Assembly: GCA_963966185.1 (NCBI GenBank)
Contig: CAWZYM010000327.1
Coordinates: forward strand, 178,501-242,500
Length of the DNA: 64,000 nucleotides
From: Rhabditoides inermis
Taxonomy: Eukaryota; Nematoda; Chromadorea; Rhabditida; Rhabditidae
Reading direction: 5' to 3'
Shown: positions 13,920-24,632 of the stretch, piece by piece
How positions within the stretch are numbered: the stretch's first letter is position 1
Layout of the letters: each line of letters opens with the position of its first letter
Notes under the pieces: model-generated
Seen by the model: the letters and a program-made list of their open reading frames with translations, nothing else
What the model was told of the DNA's origin: nothing
Databases searched by the model: none
Position numbers and translations under genes: made by a program

Positions 13920-15902
13920 GAAGACTAATTGAGTATGAATGTACAGTTCTTTTTCAAACAGCGGTATGTCACGTACGGAGCATCATATACCTTTCAAACG
14001 TTCAGAATACTTTTATGACACCTGTTCGTTCCTGATTCACCTCAAACGGCAGATATGAGTAATTGGAAATTCTGTAATACTGAGCTGAAGATCGAAAAAT
14101 AGGTGGGCGAATTGGTAGAAGAAAGAGAGGCGGAAGACAGACAGAGGTTGTGGCTACGAGAGTGAGAGAAAGGCAGTGTGCTTTCGACTGTCGACAATGT
14201 TGTTGAAAACATGAATACTGCTTTAACCAATCGGTACTCAAAACAGATCGTCATGAATGTGAGTTTTTCTAAAAAAAATCTCTTGCGGGATTCGAACCCG
14301 GGTCGCTAACTCGAGACATCTACAATGCTATCCACTCGACCAGCATGTCGCATTGGTCCAATGACCATTGCGCGAAGATCCTCTTGCTCACTCGTTGTCT
14401 TCGCCTTTGCCATTGAAGACTAATTGAGTGTGAAAGTTCTCTTTCAAACAGCCGTATGTCACGTACGGAGCATCATATAAACTTCAAACGTTCAGAATAC
14501 TTTTATGACACCTTGTTCGTTCCTGATTCACCTCAAACGGCAGACATGAGTAATTGGGAATTCTGTAATACTGATTTGAAGATCGAAAAATAGGTGGGCG
14601 ATTTGGTAGAAGAAAGAGAGGCGGAAGACAGACAGATGTTGTGGCTACGAGAGTGAGAGAAAGGCAGTGTGCTTTCGACTGTCGACAATGTTGTGGAACA
14701 CATGAATACTGCTTCAACCAATCGATAATCAATACGAATCGTCATAAATGTGAGTTTTGCGAAAAAAATTCTTGCAGGATCCGAACCCGGGTCGCTACCT
14801 CGAGACATCTACAATGCTATCCACTCGACCAGCATGTCACGTTGGTCCAATGACCATCGCGCGAAGGCCCTCTCGCTCACTCGTTGTCTTCGCCTTTGCC
14901 ATTGAAGACTAATCGAGTGTGAAGTGAATGTACAGTTCTTTTTCAAACAGCGTATGTCACGTACGAAGTATCATATACACTTCAAACGTTCAGTATACTT
15001 TTATGACACCTTGTTCGTTTCTGATTCACCTCAAACGGCAGATATGAGTAATTGGAAAATCTGTAATACTGAGCTGAAGATCGAAAAATAGGTGGGCGAT
15101 TTGGTAAAAGAGAGAGAGGCGGAAGACAGACAGAGGTTGAGGCTACGAGAGTGAGAGAAAGGCAGTGTGCTTTCGACTGTCGACAATCTTGTTGAAAACA
15201 TGAATACTGCTTCAACCAATCGGTACTCAAAACAGATCGTCATGAATGTGAGTTTTGCAAAAAAAAAAATCTCTTGCGGAATTCGAACCCGGGTCGCTAA
15301 CTCGAGACATCTACAATGCTATCCACTCGACCAGCATGTCACGTTGGTCCAATGACCATTGCGCGAAGATCCTCTTGCTCACTCGTTGTCTTCGCCTTTG
15401 CCATTAAAGACTAGTTAAGTGTGAATGTACAGTTCTTTTTCAAACAGCGTATGTCACGTACGGAGAATCATATACACTTCAAACGTACAGAATACTTTTA
15501 TGACACCTTGTTCGTTCCTGATTCACCTCAAACGGCAGATATGAGTAATTGGAAATTCTGTAATACTGAGCTGAAGATCGAAAAATAGGTGAGCGATTTG
15601 GTAGATGGAAGAGAGGCGGAAGACAGACAGAGGTTGTGGCTACGAGAGTGAGATAAAGGCAGTGTGCTTTCGACTGTCGACAATGTTGTTGAACACATGA
15701 ATACTGCTTCAACCATTCGATAATCAATAAAGATCGTCTTGAATGTGATTTTGCAAAAAAAAAAAATCTCTTGCGGGATTCGAACCCGGGTCGCTAACTA
15801 GAGACATCTACAATGCTATCCACTCGACCAGCATGTCACATTGGTCCAATGACCATTGCGCGAAGATCCTCTTGCTCACTCGTTGTCTTCGCTTTTGCCA
15901 TT

Positions 15903-16205
15903 AAAGGAGAGGAGCACGGAGTGATGAAATGAAATGACCAGCTGTTGTCACACGTGAGAAATGATGATACAGTTTGTCAGTAGTCCGTGGCGGGACCAAT
16001 TTTGAAAACAATTTCCCATTGGAAACTCGTGCCAAGTTTGTACATCACCACGAAAAACTGACGCTGTGCCTGATTTTCAAGATGCTATTTCATTTTATAT
16101 CAAATTTATATTAATTGTTAGAGTTTTTATTTCGGTTTCAATTTGATCGCCATATCGATATTGATTATGTCGACTTTATGTTATTATTCCGTGCACCTCT
16201 CCTTT
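15903..16205. mobile_element. 303-bp TIR insertion, copy 8
   Basis: This is a type B copy inside the second 2283-bp block. It shares AACAATTTCCC with copy 9, where the others read AACAAATTCCC. Confidence 0.85.
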
Positions 16206-17699
16206 GAAGACTAATTGAGTATGAATGTACAGTTCTTTTTCAAACAGCGGTATGTCACGTACGGAGCATCATATACCTTTCAAACGTTCAGAATACTTTT
16301 ATGACACCTGTTCGTTCCTGATTCACCTCAAACGGCAGATATGAGTAATTGGAAATTCTGTAATACTGAGCTGAAGATCGAAAAATAGGTGGGCGAATTG
16401 GTAGAAGAAAGAGAGGCGGAAGACAGACAGAGGTTGTGGCTACGAGAGTGAGAGAAAGGCAGTGTGCTTTCGACTGTCGACAATGTTGTTGAAAACATGA
16501 ATACTGCTTTAACCAATCGGTACTCAAAACAGATCGTCATGAATGTGAGTTTTTCTAAAAAAAATCTCTTGCGGGATTCGAACCCGGGTCGCTAACTCGA
16601 GACATCTACAATGCTATCCACTCGACCAGCATGTCACATTGGTCCAATGACCATTGCGCGAAGATCCTCTTGCTCACTCGTTGTCTTCGCCTTTGCCATT
16701 GAAGACTAATCGAGTGTGAAGTGAATGTACAGTTCTTTTTCAAACAGCGTATGTCACGTACGAAGTATCATATACACTTCAAACGTTCAGTATACTTTTA
16801 TGACACCTTGTTCGTTTCTGATTCACCTCAAACGGCAGATATGAGTAATTGGAAAATCTGTAATACTGAGCTGAAGATCGAAAAATAGGTGGGCGATTTG
16901 GTAAAAGAGAGAGAGGCGGAAGACAGACAGAGGTTGAGGCTACGAGAGTGAGAGAAAGGCAGTGTGCTTTCGACTGTCGACAATCTTGTTGAAAACATGA
17001 ATACTGCTTCAACCAATCGGTACTCAAAACAGATCGTCATGAATGTGAGTTTTGCAAAAAAAAAAATCTCTTGCGGAATTCGAACCCGGGTCGCTAACTC
17101 GAGACATCTACAATGCTATCCACTCGACCAGCATGTCACGTTGGTCCAATGACCATTGCGCGAAGATCCTCTTGCTCACTCGTTGTCTTCGCCTTTGCCA
17201 TTAAAGACTAGTTAAGTGTGAATGTACAGTTCTTTTTCAAACAGCGTATGTCACGTACGGAGAATCATATACACTTCAAACGTACAGAATACTTTTATGA
17301 CACCTTGTTCGTTCCTGATTCACCTCAAACGGCAGATATGAGTAATTGGAAATTCTGTAATACTGAGCTGAAGATCGAAAAATAGGTGAGCGATTTGGTA
17401 GATGGAAGAGAGGCGGAAGACAGACAGAGGTTGTGGCTACGAGAGTGAGATAAAGGCAGTGTGCTTTCGACTGTCGACAATGTTGTTGAACACATGAATA
17501 CTGCTTCAACCATTCGATAATCAATAAAGATCGTCTTGAATGTGATTTTGCAAAAAAAAAAAATCTCTTGCGGGATTCGAACCCGGGTCGCTAACTAGAG
17601 ACATCTACAATGCTATCCACTCGACCAGCATGTCACATTGGTCCAATGACCATTGCGCGAAGATCCTCTTGCTCACTCGTTGTCTTCGCTTTTGCCATT

Positions 17700-18002
17700 A
17701 AAGGAGAGGAGCACGGAGTGATGAAATGAAATGACCAGCTGTTGTCACACGTGAGAAATGATGATACAGTTTGTCAGTAGTCCGTGGCGGGACCAATTTT
17801 GAAAACAATTTCCCATTGGAAACTCGTGCCAAGTTTGTACATCACCACGAAAAACTGACGCTGTGCCTGATTTTCAAGATGCTATTTCATTTTATATCAA
17901 ATTTATATTAATTGTTAGAGTTTTTATTTCGGTTTCAATTTGATCGCCATATCGATATTGATTATGTCGACTTTATGTTATTATTCCGTGCACCTCTCCT
18001 TT
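17700..18002. mobile_element. 303-bp TIR insertion, copy 9
   Basis: This is a type B copy that shares the AACAATTTCCC variant with copy 8. It is the last copy in the window; I see none in the right array. Confidence 0.85.
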
Positions 18003-18785
18003 GAAGACTAATTGAGTATGAATGTACAGTTCTTTTTCAAACAGCGGTATGTCACGTACGGAGCATCATATACCTTTCAAACGTTCAGAATACTTTTATG
18101 ACACCTTGTTCGTTTCTGATTCACCTCAAACGGCAGATATGAGTAATTGGAAAATCTGTAATACTGAGCTGAAGATCGAAAAATAGGTGGGCGATTTGGT
18201 AAAAGAGAGAGAGGCGGAAGACAGACAGAGGTTGAGGCTACGAGAGTGAGAGAAAGGCAGTGTGCTTTCGACTGTCGACAATCTTGTTGAAAACATGAAT
18301 ACTGCTTCAACCAATCGGTACTCAAAACAGATCGTCATGAGTGTGAGTTTTGCAAAAAAAAATCTCTTGCGGGATTCGAACCCGGGTCGCTAACTCGAGA
18401 CATCTACAATGCTATCCACTCGACCAGCATGTCACATTGGTCCAATGACCATTGCGCGAAGATCCTCTTGCTCACTCGTTGTCTTCGCCTTTGCCATTAA
18501 AGACTAATTGAGTGTGAATGTACAATTCTTTTTCAAACAGCATATGTCACGTACGGAGCATCATATACACTTCAAACGTTCAGAATACTTTTATGACACC
18601 TTGTTCGTTCCTGATTCACCTCAAACGGCAGATATGAGTAATTGGAAATTCTGTAATACTGAGCTGAAGATCGAAAAATAGGTGGGCGATTTGGTAGAAG
18701 AAAGAGAGGCGGAAGACAACCAGATGTTGTGGCTACGAGAGTGAGAGAAAGGCAGTGTGCTTTCGACTGTCGACAATGTTGTTGA

Positions 18786-21700
18786 ATGCCGTATGTGAGG
18801 AGGAAAGAAACCCCCCATCGGACTGAGAAAAAGGGATCCCGCACTATCACTGAGAGAGCACAGATACACTGTCATCCTGAAATATCCATGAATATGCTTG
18901 TCGCGTTTGGTGTGTGCTTTCGGCGTTCGTGTCTGTGTGATTGGGTGTTGGATTGTGGATGTACCACTGGTTCCCGCCAGTGTCCCCCTCTCCCCTCCCT
19001 CCCTGCAGTATCGATCGATGTTGGCTATCACCTCCGGCAAAACTGGCAAATGGTGTCAACTGGAGAATACATGCAGAACAGATGGGAAGAAATGAAGGAA
19101 ACAATGAGTGACATGCTCAGAACAGTGGACAGCATAGTCTACGCGAAAGAAATCACCTTTGATAAGGTCATCCTGGAATACCATATACATCCAAAAAACG
19201 CTCATATCTCGGACGGTGTGAATCGTGCCGGCCCGATCCTATCACTCCTACTCTTTCTCTCACTGTGGAGGAGGGGGAAGAGAGTGAGGAAAAGCGAACG
19301 ATTGAACAGAAAAAGAAGGGTCAAAGCCCGAAGGCAAATACAAAAGACGCAGAGAATCCTGCAAGAATTGTGGCAGAAAACCGTGTACAACAACCATCCT
19401 GAAAGGAAAAAGATGAATGAAAAGAAGAATGGAGAGAAATTATGCGAATTTGCATATACACCGAGACAGGTGAAAGATACACACCACTCGCTCTTTTCGC
19501 AGCCTGTTCCCACGCCTGTGGGTGCGGGTGAGAGGAGAGAGAGGGAGAGGGAAGACAGAGCGCACGCAGGGAGTGCTCACATCAATGCAATCGATAAATC
19601 GATAATCAAGGCAGAGACGCAGAGTGTGCAGTGTGAAGAGAACACTAGTCACGTTGTGCCTACGGCTGAATATGCATATCAACCACTGATAAACAATGAC
19701 CCCCTATTCTTCGGAGGAGGGGATCAACTGATGACAGATGAATCGATATTGAAAAATGGAAAGATACATGTATTGATACCCGCTGCCGGAAGAGTAAAGT
19801 GCGGTGGGTGCAATGCATCATATACATCACACCTGAGAACGAATGGCGTGGCGCTACACTACAGACAATGCGGCCAAATAAGAACTGCATATTGTCCATG
19901 GAAAACCGAGTTGAACCTCGAACCGAACACAAAATCGGCAATGTACATCGTGAATGTGTGCAGAGTGTGTAAAAAAGAGTTCCCTCAAATGAGGCATGCT
20001 CGAAAACATGCACTTGAATCACACCCAGAACTACAAGGATTTGAAGAGGGACAAGAAGCCCTCAGGAAACAGCTGATGAACGCGAAAGAAGCGATTCATA
20101 AAGAGAGAAGGCAACAGAAAAGTCAGGATGATTGTGTGGAGTCTGTGTCGGAAACGACACTGGATGCCCCTTCATCCCTCGCACAGCAAACAGCTGATCA
20201 GACAGTGGATGATGATATCACCTCTCCCCTCTCTCCGCCCGTTCCCACGGTCGGGGCAGGGAGAGAGAAGAGGAAGAGAAAGCGAGCGGACAGTGCGCAG
20301 GCAAAGAGAGCCCGCATTGATCCGAGTCAGATCGATAAATCAATGACTGAGTCAGAGACGCAGAATATGCTATGCGAAGAGACTGCTGGCTGCTCTACAT
20401 CTACTGCGCGAGAATGCGAACATGATAACACAATCGAAATCCCCCACTCGAGTCGCGAAAGTGTGGCGAGAGTGGAAGGAGAACTATCGGCTACACTCGA
20501 GCCTGCTCACACCTCGCTGCCAGCTGGTGTGACCGGGAGAGAAGAGAGAGAGGGACGCGCGCCCACCCAATACGAAACTCTCTCCCCCTCTGAGGGGAGA
20601 GAGGGAGACGTCAATAAATCAATGCAATCGATACCATCAATCGACGATAACACCACCCCAATGGAACACAGCCCACCGGATGACCCGATTGTGGAAACCG
20701 AACAAGTGGAAGAGAATATTGTACGTGAAGTGACGTCACAGAGTGACGTAAGTGCAGAATCAAATGACGAATTTCATAAATATCAAATACAAAACGATAA
20801 GACGAAGCGGGCGTTTGCCTGTCTGAACTTCAGTGAGGGTGTGAATTCGCGAATGAGCAACCAGGCGATTCACGCATACCTTCTCACCAAATACCGAGAC
20901 ACCAGCACTTTCATTATCAATCCGGCTATCGTGCGCGGAGTGATATGGAATTACAAAGCGAGTGAAATAGAAGTGCATCCGTCTATGAATGACGAGAAAT
21001 ATGAGAGAGTGGTGCTACCGTACCACCACAAGGAACATTGGATGCTTGTCGTCGCTGAAAAGGCGAGTGACAGAGCAATCGCATATGACCCGAGGCAACG
21101 AGAATCGATTGATTATCGATCGAAAGCCAAACTGACGCGGCTATTTGGCCGAGAGATACAGTATGCCAGCCCTGCTGAGTACAGTAAGCAGGAGAGACAT
21201 GAGATGAATTGTGGTTTGCGGATCGTATTGATTCTGGAACAACTAATCGATAATCGACCACTCTTCCACTCGGTGGGAGACCTCGAACAGTTGCGAGTGC
21301 GCATGCGAGTCGCAATCCAAAATGAGAGAACACGCAAAATACCGAAACTGATGGACGCCGATCTATCACATATGCAAATAAACCCTGAGCCACTCTTTGT
21401 GAAAGGGAGTTGGTATGAGAAACTCGCGCAAGCGGCCGCCTTTGAACAGGTGGAATACGTTGCGGATACGTTTGTGAGACATGCGTACCTGCTGAAAAAG
21501 GATAAAATAACTGAGGCGTACAAGCTACTTAACGATGATTTGCCTTCGTGTGAAATACTCGATGAGAGAGATAGACCAATGCACCCGAAAAAGAGAAAAT
21601 CGAACAAAGCCCCGCCCCCTCGGGAAGTGAAGGAGTTGAGGGTACTGTATCGAGAGAACAAGGCGCTTGCTGTGAAACGTATCCTCGGCGAAGAGTCGAA

Positions 21701-24350
21701 ACACTGTGAGATCGGAATAAATCGAGTGGAAAACTATTTCCGCAAAACAACAACTGCACACCCGTGCGACAATGAGGCAGTGAGGCGACTTGCCGCCAAC
21801 CTGCCACGACTGAACATCTCCGAATCACTCCTCAGGAGGTTCGGCAAGAAAGAAGTGATGGAAGTGATGAAAAAGAAGTCAGACACTGCTTCCGGACCGG
21901 ATGGTACCGTATACAGTGATCTACTGAAAGCCGATCCCGATGTTTCTTTTATGACTGCACTGTTCAATCGGTGTCTGAGAGAACAGCGGATACCGAAAAG
22001 TTGGAAAGAAACTGATGTCACTCTGATCTACAAAAAGGGAGACGAGATGGACATTGAGAACTGGAGACCGATTAGTCTGATGAATGTGATATACAAAGTG
22101 TACACCACACTCCTCACAAAGAGGGTGTGCGAGGTGAAAGGAATTATCAGTGATTGCCAGAAGGGCTTCACAAACAGAGAGGGTTGTCTGGAGAACATTG
22201 CGCTTCTCCGCACACCTATCCACCACATCAAATCGATAAAAGGAGACGTGTGCGTTTCGTGGCTGGACCTCGCCAATGCATTTGGGAGTGTCCCCCACAC
22301 CGCCATTCTCGAGGCCTTGAGGGCATTTGGCTTCCCGCCCGATTTCCGCAACATCATCGCAGACCTGTATCAGGGTGCGACAATGCGAGTGAACACAAAG
22401 AACGACCAAACCAGAAACATTGCGATAAATGCAGGAGTGAAACAGGGAGACCCCATCTCACCTGTCCTCTTCAACATCACACTGGAGATGCTCATCCGAG
22501 CACACAAAAAGAGAGTGAATCCCATGAAAATACTCGGACAGAAGTTCTCTTTGCTGGCTTTTGCCGATGATATGGCAATTGTCACCAAAACACACTCTGA
22601 GATGCAGTACCAGCTGGATAAAATGGCAGAAGACGCAAAGCAGATCAATTTGATTTTCAAGCCGCGCAAATGCGGAACGCTCACTATCCAGAAAGGGAAA
22701 GTGGTGCAGAAGGAAACCAAAATGTACAACCAGTGCATCAGTGTACTAGGTGAGAATGACAGCTACAAATACCTCGGAGTGAATGTGGGATTCCGTGAAA
22801 TCATCGAGCCCACTGAGACACTCAATCAGATGACAATCGATATGCGTAAGCTGGCAGCAGTGAGAGGGCATCTCAGCTGCGACCAGCTGAGAGACGCGAT
22901 CAAAACGTTTGTGATGTCGCGACTAAACTACATTGCAATGAACGACAAGTGCTCTATGAACAGCATCAACGAACTAGAGAGGACACTCGCGTGTACCATC
23001 TCACACATCCAAAACGTGAAGACTGGAGTGCCGAAGCCGTACCTGTACTGCTCGAAAGGCCTGCACATGCAACATCCGAAAGATACCATGTACAGTGGTA
23101 GTCTCAATACGACTATGAAGCTACTGTGGTCAGACGATACGTTTATCCAGACAGTGTTCTGGAATCTACTCGAATACGTTGCAATCACTTGGATAGGGCC
23201 GCAACAAGCGAGCACCTGTGATAAGAAAGAGCTGTGTGCGAGATATCTGAATGATGAGAATATTGGATACCGTATCGGATCGTACGGTGGACAGACAAAC
23301 ATGATGCGAAACTGCAGAGAGGCAGTGCGCCATATGAGGAGGTCACTTCACCTGTTCGAGGTGAAATGGATCGATAATCAGCTGGTTGTCGAGATACAAG
23401 CGACACCGACTAGCAAGAAATCTACGACCGGTCCGAAAACCAAACATCTCCTAAAACGGAGAATCACGGCTGCACTCGATGAGTGCAATGTCGAGAGAAT
23501 GAGTACCGAATACGCAACTATGAGCAACAACTTCGACATGTTCATGCAGGACAGTCGGAATGCGAGAATTCTCAAGAACAATCAACCATATGCAACCGAC
23601 AGTGCTCTGGAGTGGAGACATCGGGCAATGCTCGATACTCTGCCCCTAAAAGGAGCGAGAACGAATACGAGAAGTGCCGAGTGTGACCGAATGTGCACAT
23701 CGTGCAACGAGAACCAACTCGAAAGCCTCTCCCATGTGCTCAATAGATGCAAGGTGCATTTGGGTATGGGAATGGTGGAGAGACACAACAACATCCAAGA
23801 CATAATCGTGGCAGCCGCGGAAAAGGCGGCGGTGAATCGAAATGCCTGGATCGAGACAGACACTCGCAACTCGATCGATGGCGGCAATTTGCGGCCGGAC
23901 ATTGTGTTGTCGAGAGAGAGTGAAAAGCAGGTGGTGATTTTGGATGTGCGCGTTTCATTCGGAAATGGAATCGCCTCATTCGAACGCGCCGCGACTGATA
24001 AGATCGAGAAATACACGGCTATTGCTGAAACGTACAAGGCATTGGGATACACTGTGTCCCTCCATCCATTTCAGGTCAGCTCTCTAGGAGACTACTGGAA
24101 AGAGAATGATGAAGCGATGAAATCACTGGGAATACCCAAGTCAGAGTGGAGTGAGCTCATCTCTCAGATCCAGGGAGAGACACTCGAATACTCGAAAGCA
24201 ATCTACTACATGCATACAATGGGGGAGGCGTATTCACCCAAATATGGAAAGAACCGACCCGAAAAAGCATTGAAGATGATCGATCGATACAAACAGTACT
24301 ATGCCCGCCGGGCGGAAGAGAGAGAAAACGACAACATGCAAAGGCAATGA
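18786..24350 (+). CDS. NeSL-type retrotransposon polyprotein (ZnF, Ulp1-like protease, RT, RLE endonuclease)
   Basis: This uninterrupted 1854-codon frame would carry out target-primed retrotransposition: it nicks target DNA and copies its own RNA. N-terminal zinc fingers include a C-x2-C...H-x4-C type near residues 339-360 and a C2H2 (C-x2-C-x12-H-x4-H) near 391, likely for target binding. A Ulp1/C48-like cysteine protease follows, with His751-Trp752, Asp768 and Cys809 in NCG. Reverse transcriptase motifs are SGPDG at 1036-1040, catalytic Asp1161 (WLDLANAFG), KQGDPISP, and FADD at 1259-1262. At the C-terminus a C-x2-C-x9-H-x4-C knuckle begins at 1637, and a restriction-like endonuclease has RPD1705 and Asp1720. 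All key residues seen are intact, so it may be active. The first ATG (18786) borrows two bases from the flanking satellite and residues 1-90 look non-conserved; ATGs at codon 36 or 89 are plausible true starts. Part of the N-terminal linker is duplicated. Confidence 0.9.
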   Translation: MPYVRRKETPHRTEKKGSRTITERAQIHCHPEISMNMLVAFGVCFRRSCLCDWVLDCGCTTGSRQCPPLPSLPAVSIDVGYHLRQNWQMVSTGEYMQNRWEEMKETMSDMLRTVDSIVYAKEITFDKVILEYHIHPKNAHISDGVNRAGPILSLLLFLSLWRRGKRVRKSERLNRKRRVKARRQIQKTQRILQELWQKTVYNNHPERKKMNEKKNGEKLCEFAYTPRQVKDTHHSLFSQPVPTPVGAGERREREREDRAHAGSAHINAIDKSIIKAETQSVQCEENTSHVVPTAEYAYQPLINNDPLFFGGGDQLMTDESILKNGKIHVLIPAAGRVKCGGCNASYTSHLRTNGVALHYRQCGQIRTAYCPWKTELNLEPNTKSAMYIVNVCRVCKKEFPQMRHARKHALESHPELQGFEEGQEALRKQLMNAKEAIHKERRQQKSQDDCVESVSETTLDAPSSLAQQTADQTVDDDITSPLSPPVPTVGAGREKRKRKRADSAQAKRARIDPSQIDKSMTESETQNMLCEETAGCSTSTARECEHDNTIEIPHSSRESVARVEGELSATLEPAHTSLPAGVTGREEREGRAPTQYETLSPSEGREGDVNKSMQSIPSIDDNTTPMEHSPPDDPIVETEQVEENIVREVTSQSDVSAESNDEFHKYQIQNDKTKRAFACLNFSEGVNSRMSNQAIHAYLLTKYRDTSTFIINPAIVRGVIWNYKASEIEVHPSMNDEKYERVVLPYHHKEHWMLVVAEKASDRAIAYDPRQRESIDYRSKAKLTRLFGREIQYASPAEYSKQERHEMNCGLRIVLILEQLIDNRPLFHSVGDLEQLRVRMRVAIQNERTRKIPKLMDADLSHMQINPEPLFVKGSWYEKLAQAAAFEQVEYVADTFVRHAYLLKKDKITEAYKLLNDDLPSCEILDERDRPMHPKKRKSNKAPPPREVKELRVLYRENKALAVKRILGEESKHCEIGINRVENYFRKTTTAHPCDNEAVRRLAANLPRLNISESLLRRFGKKEVMEVMKKKSDTASGPDGTVYSDLLKADPDVSFMTALFNRCLREQRIPKSWKETDVTLIYKKGDEMDIENWRPISLMNVIYKVYTTLLTKRVCEVKGIISDCQKGFTNREGCLENIALLRTPIHHIKSIKGDVCVSWLDLANAFGSVPHTAILEALRAFGFPPDFRNIIADLYQGATMRVNTKNDQTRNIAINAGVKQGDPISPVLFNITLEMLIRAHKKRVNPMKILGQKFSLLAFADDMAIVTKTHSEMQYQLDKMAEDAKQINLIFKPRKCGTLTIQKGKVVQKETKMYNQCISVLGENDSYKYLGVNVGFREIIEPTETLNQMTIDMRKLAAVRGHLSCDQLRDAIKTFVMSRLNYIAMNDKCSMNSINELERTLACTISHIQNVKTGVPKPYLYCSKGLHMQHPKDTMYSGSLNTTMKLLWSDDTFIQTVFWNLLEYVAITWIGPQQASTCDKKELCARYLNDENIGYRIGSYGGQTNMMRNCREAVRHMRRSLHLFEVKWIDNQLVVEIQATPTSKKSTTGPKTKHLLKRRITAALDECNVERMSTEYATMSNNFDMFMQDSRNARILKNNQPYATDSALEWRHRAMLDTLPLKGARTNTRSAECDRMCTSCNENQLESLSHVLNRCKVHLGMGMVERHNNIQDIIVAAAEKAAVNRNAWIETDTRNSIDGGNLRPDIVLSRESEKQVVILDVRVSFGNGIASFERAATDKIEKYTAIAETYKALGYTVSLHPFQVSSLGDYWKENDEAMKSLGIPKSEWSELISQIQGETLEYSKAIYYMHTMGEAYSPKYGKNRPEKALKMIDRYKQYYARRAEERENDNMQRQ

Positions 24351-24632
24351 GAGAGAATCACAATTGATCTACCAACATCTGTACTCGCGTAGGGCCGTCT
24401 CTCACCCCGTGACATGGGGAGAAAGAGAGCGGTCCGAGAGAGCGCGATACAGCCGGCTGCCCCGTTCGCCCCGACGCTTCAAGGCTGCTGCGACCAAGCG
24501 ACTTCTGCCGAGGGACCGTCGACGGGAGCGGCCGGACCTACGCACCCACCCCGCACCCCGCACCATGCACAACATCAACACCTCCCCCCAACCATTGAGA
24601 TTGATAATGAATCTCTTTCATTTTTTTTTTCG
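18788..24632 (+). mobile_element. NeSL-type non-LTR retrotransposon, apparently full length
   Basis: A 5.85-kb block interrupts one satellite unit. The left flank ends GTTGTTGAAT and the right flank resumes TACTGCCTAAACC. Uninterrupted units read GAATACATGAATACTGCC there, so about 7 bp (ACATGAA) are missing and no target duplication is visible. It has no LTRs. One long frame encodes zinc fingers, a Ulp1-like protease, reverse transcriptase and a C-terminal CCHC plus restriction-like endonuclease. That order is the hallmark of the NeSL clade, whose founding member in C. elegans inserts into spliced-leader genes. The end contains a small hairpin and a T10 run followed by CG, rather than poly(A). 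The 5' boundary is taken from loss of satellite identity. Confidence 0.85.
24351..24632 (+). other. 3' untranslated region of the NeSL-type element
   Basis: This is 282 bp after the TGA stop. Near its end is a 6-bp hairpin, GAGATT at 24597-24602 and AATCTC at 24610-24615 around GATAATG, then CTTTCA, ten T and CG before the satellite resumes. By analogy with R2-type elements, a 3' structure could be the recognition site for the element's own reverse transcriptase. That role is inferred. Confidence 0.6.

Larger units (their letters stand above)
12121..16690. repeat. 2283-bp higher-order repeat, two tandem copies
   Basis: Four satellite units plus one 303-bp insertion form a 2283-bp block. Equivalent points pair at 12201/14484, 12699/14982, 13195/15479 and 14002/16288, offsets of 2283 to 2286 bp. 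A shorter version of the same order continues to about 18.3 kb. The near-constant offset across four units implies a recent duplication of the whole block. Confidence 0.85.
1..18787. repeat. Left satellite array, ~490-bp tandem units
   Basis: The same ~490-bp unit recurs head to tail with only scattered substitutions and small indels; equivalent points recur every 489-498 bp, or about 800 bp where a 303-bp insertion is present. Landmarks in each unit, in plus-strand order, are an A-run, a B-box complement (GGATTCGAACC), an A-box complement (CCACTCGACCA), a TTGGTCCAA palindrome, the string TATGTCACGTACGGAGC, and a block ending in GACTGTCGACAATGTTG. About 33 units are present once insertions are subtracted. 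The array begins before the window and is cut at 18787 by a retrotransposon. Reading frames of 62-108 codons recur on the minus strand but are shared simply because the units are near copies; I do not call them genes. No rRNA or snRNA sequence was recognised in the unit. Confidence 0.97.

Noticed and set aside
18847..24052. Antisense and alternate-frame ORFs of 60-180 codons inside the retrotransposon
   Set aside because: They are shadows of the long plus-strand frame, whose conserved enzyme motifs explain the openness of the region.
18788..24632. LTR retrotransposon or endogenous virus
   Set aside because: There are no terminal repeats, integrase or capsid-type domains. The reverse transcriptase is followed by CCHC and a restriction-like endonuclease, as in non-LTR elements.
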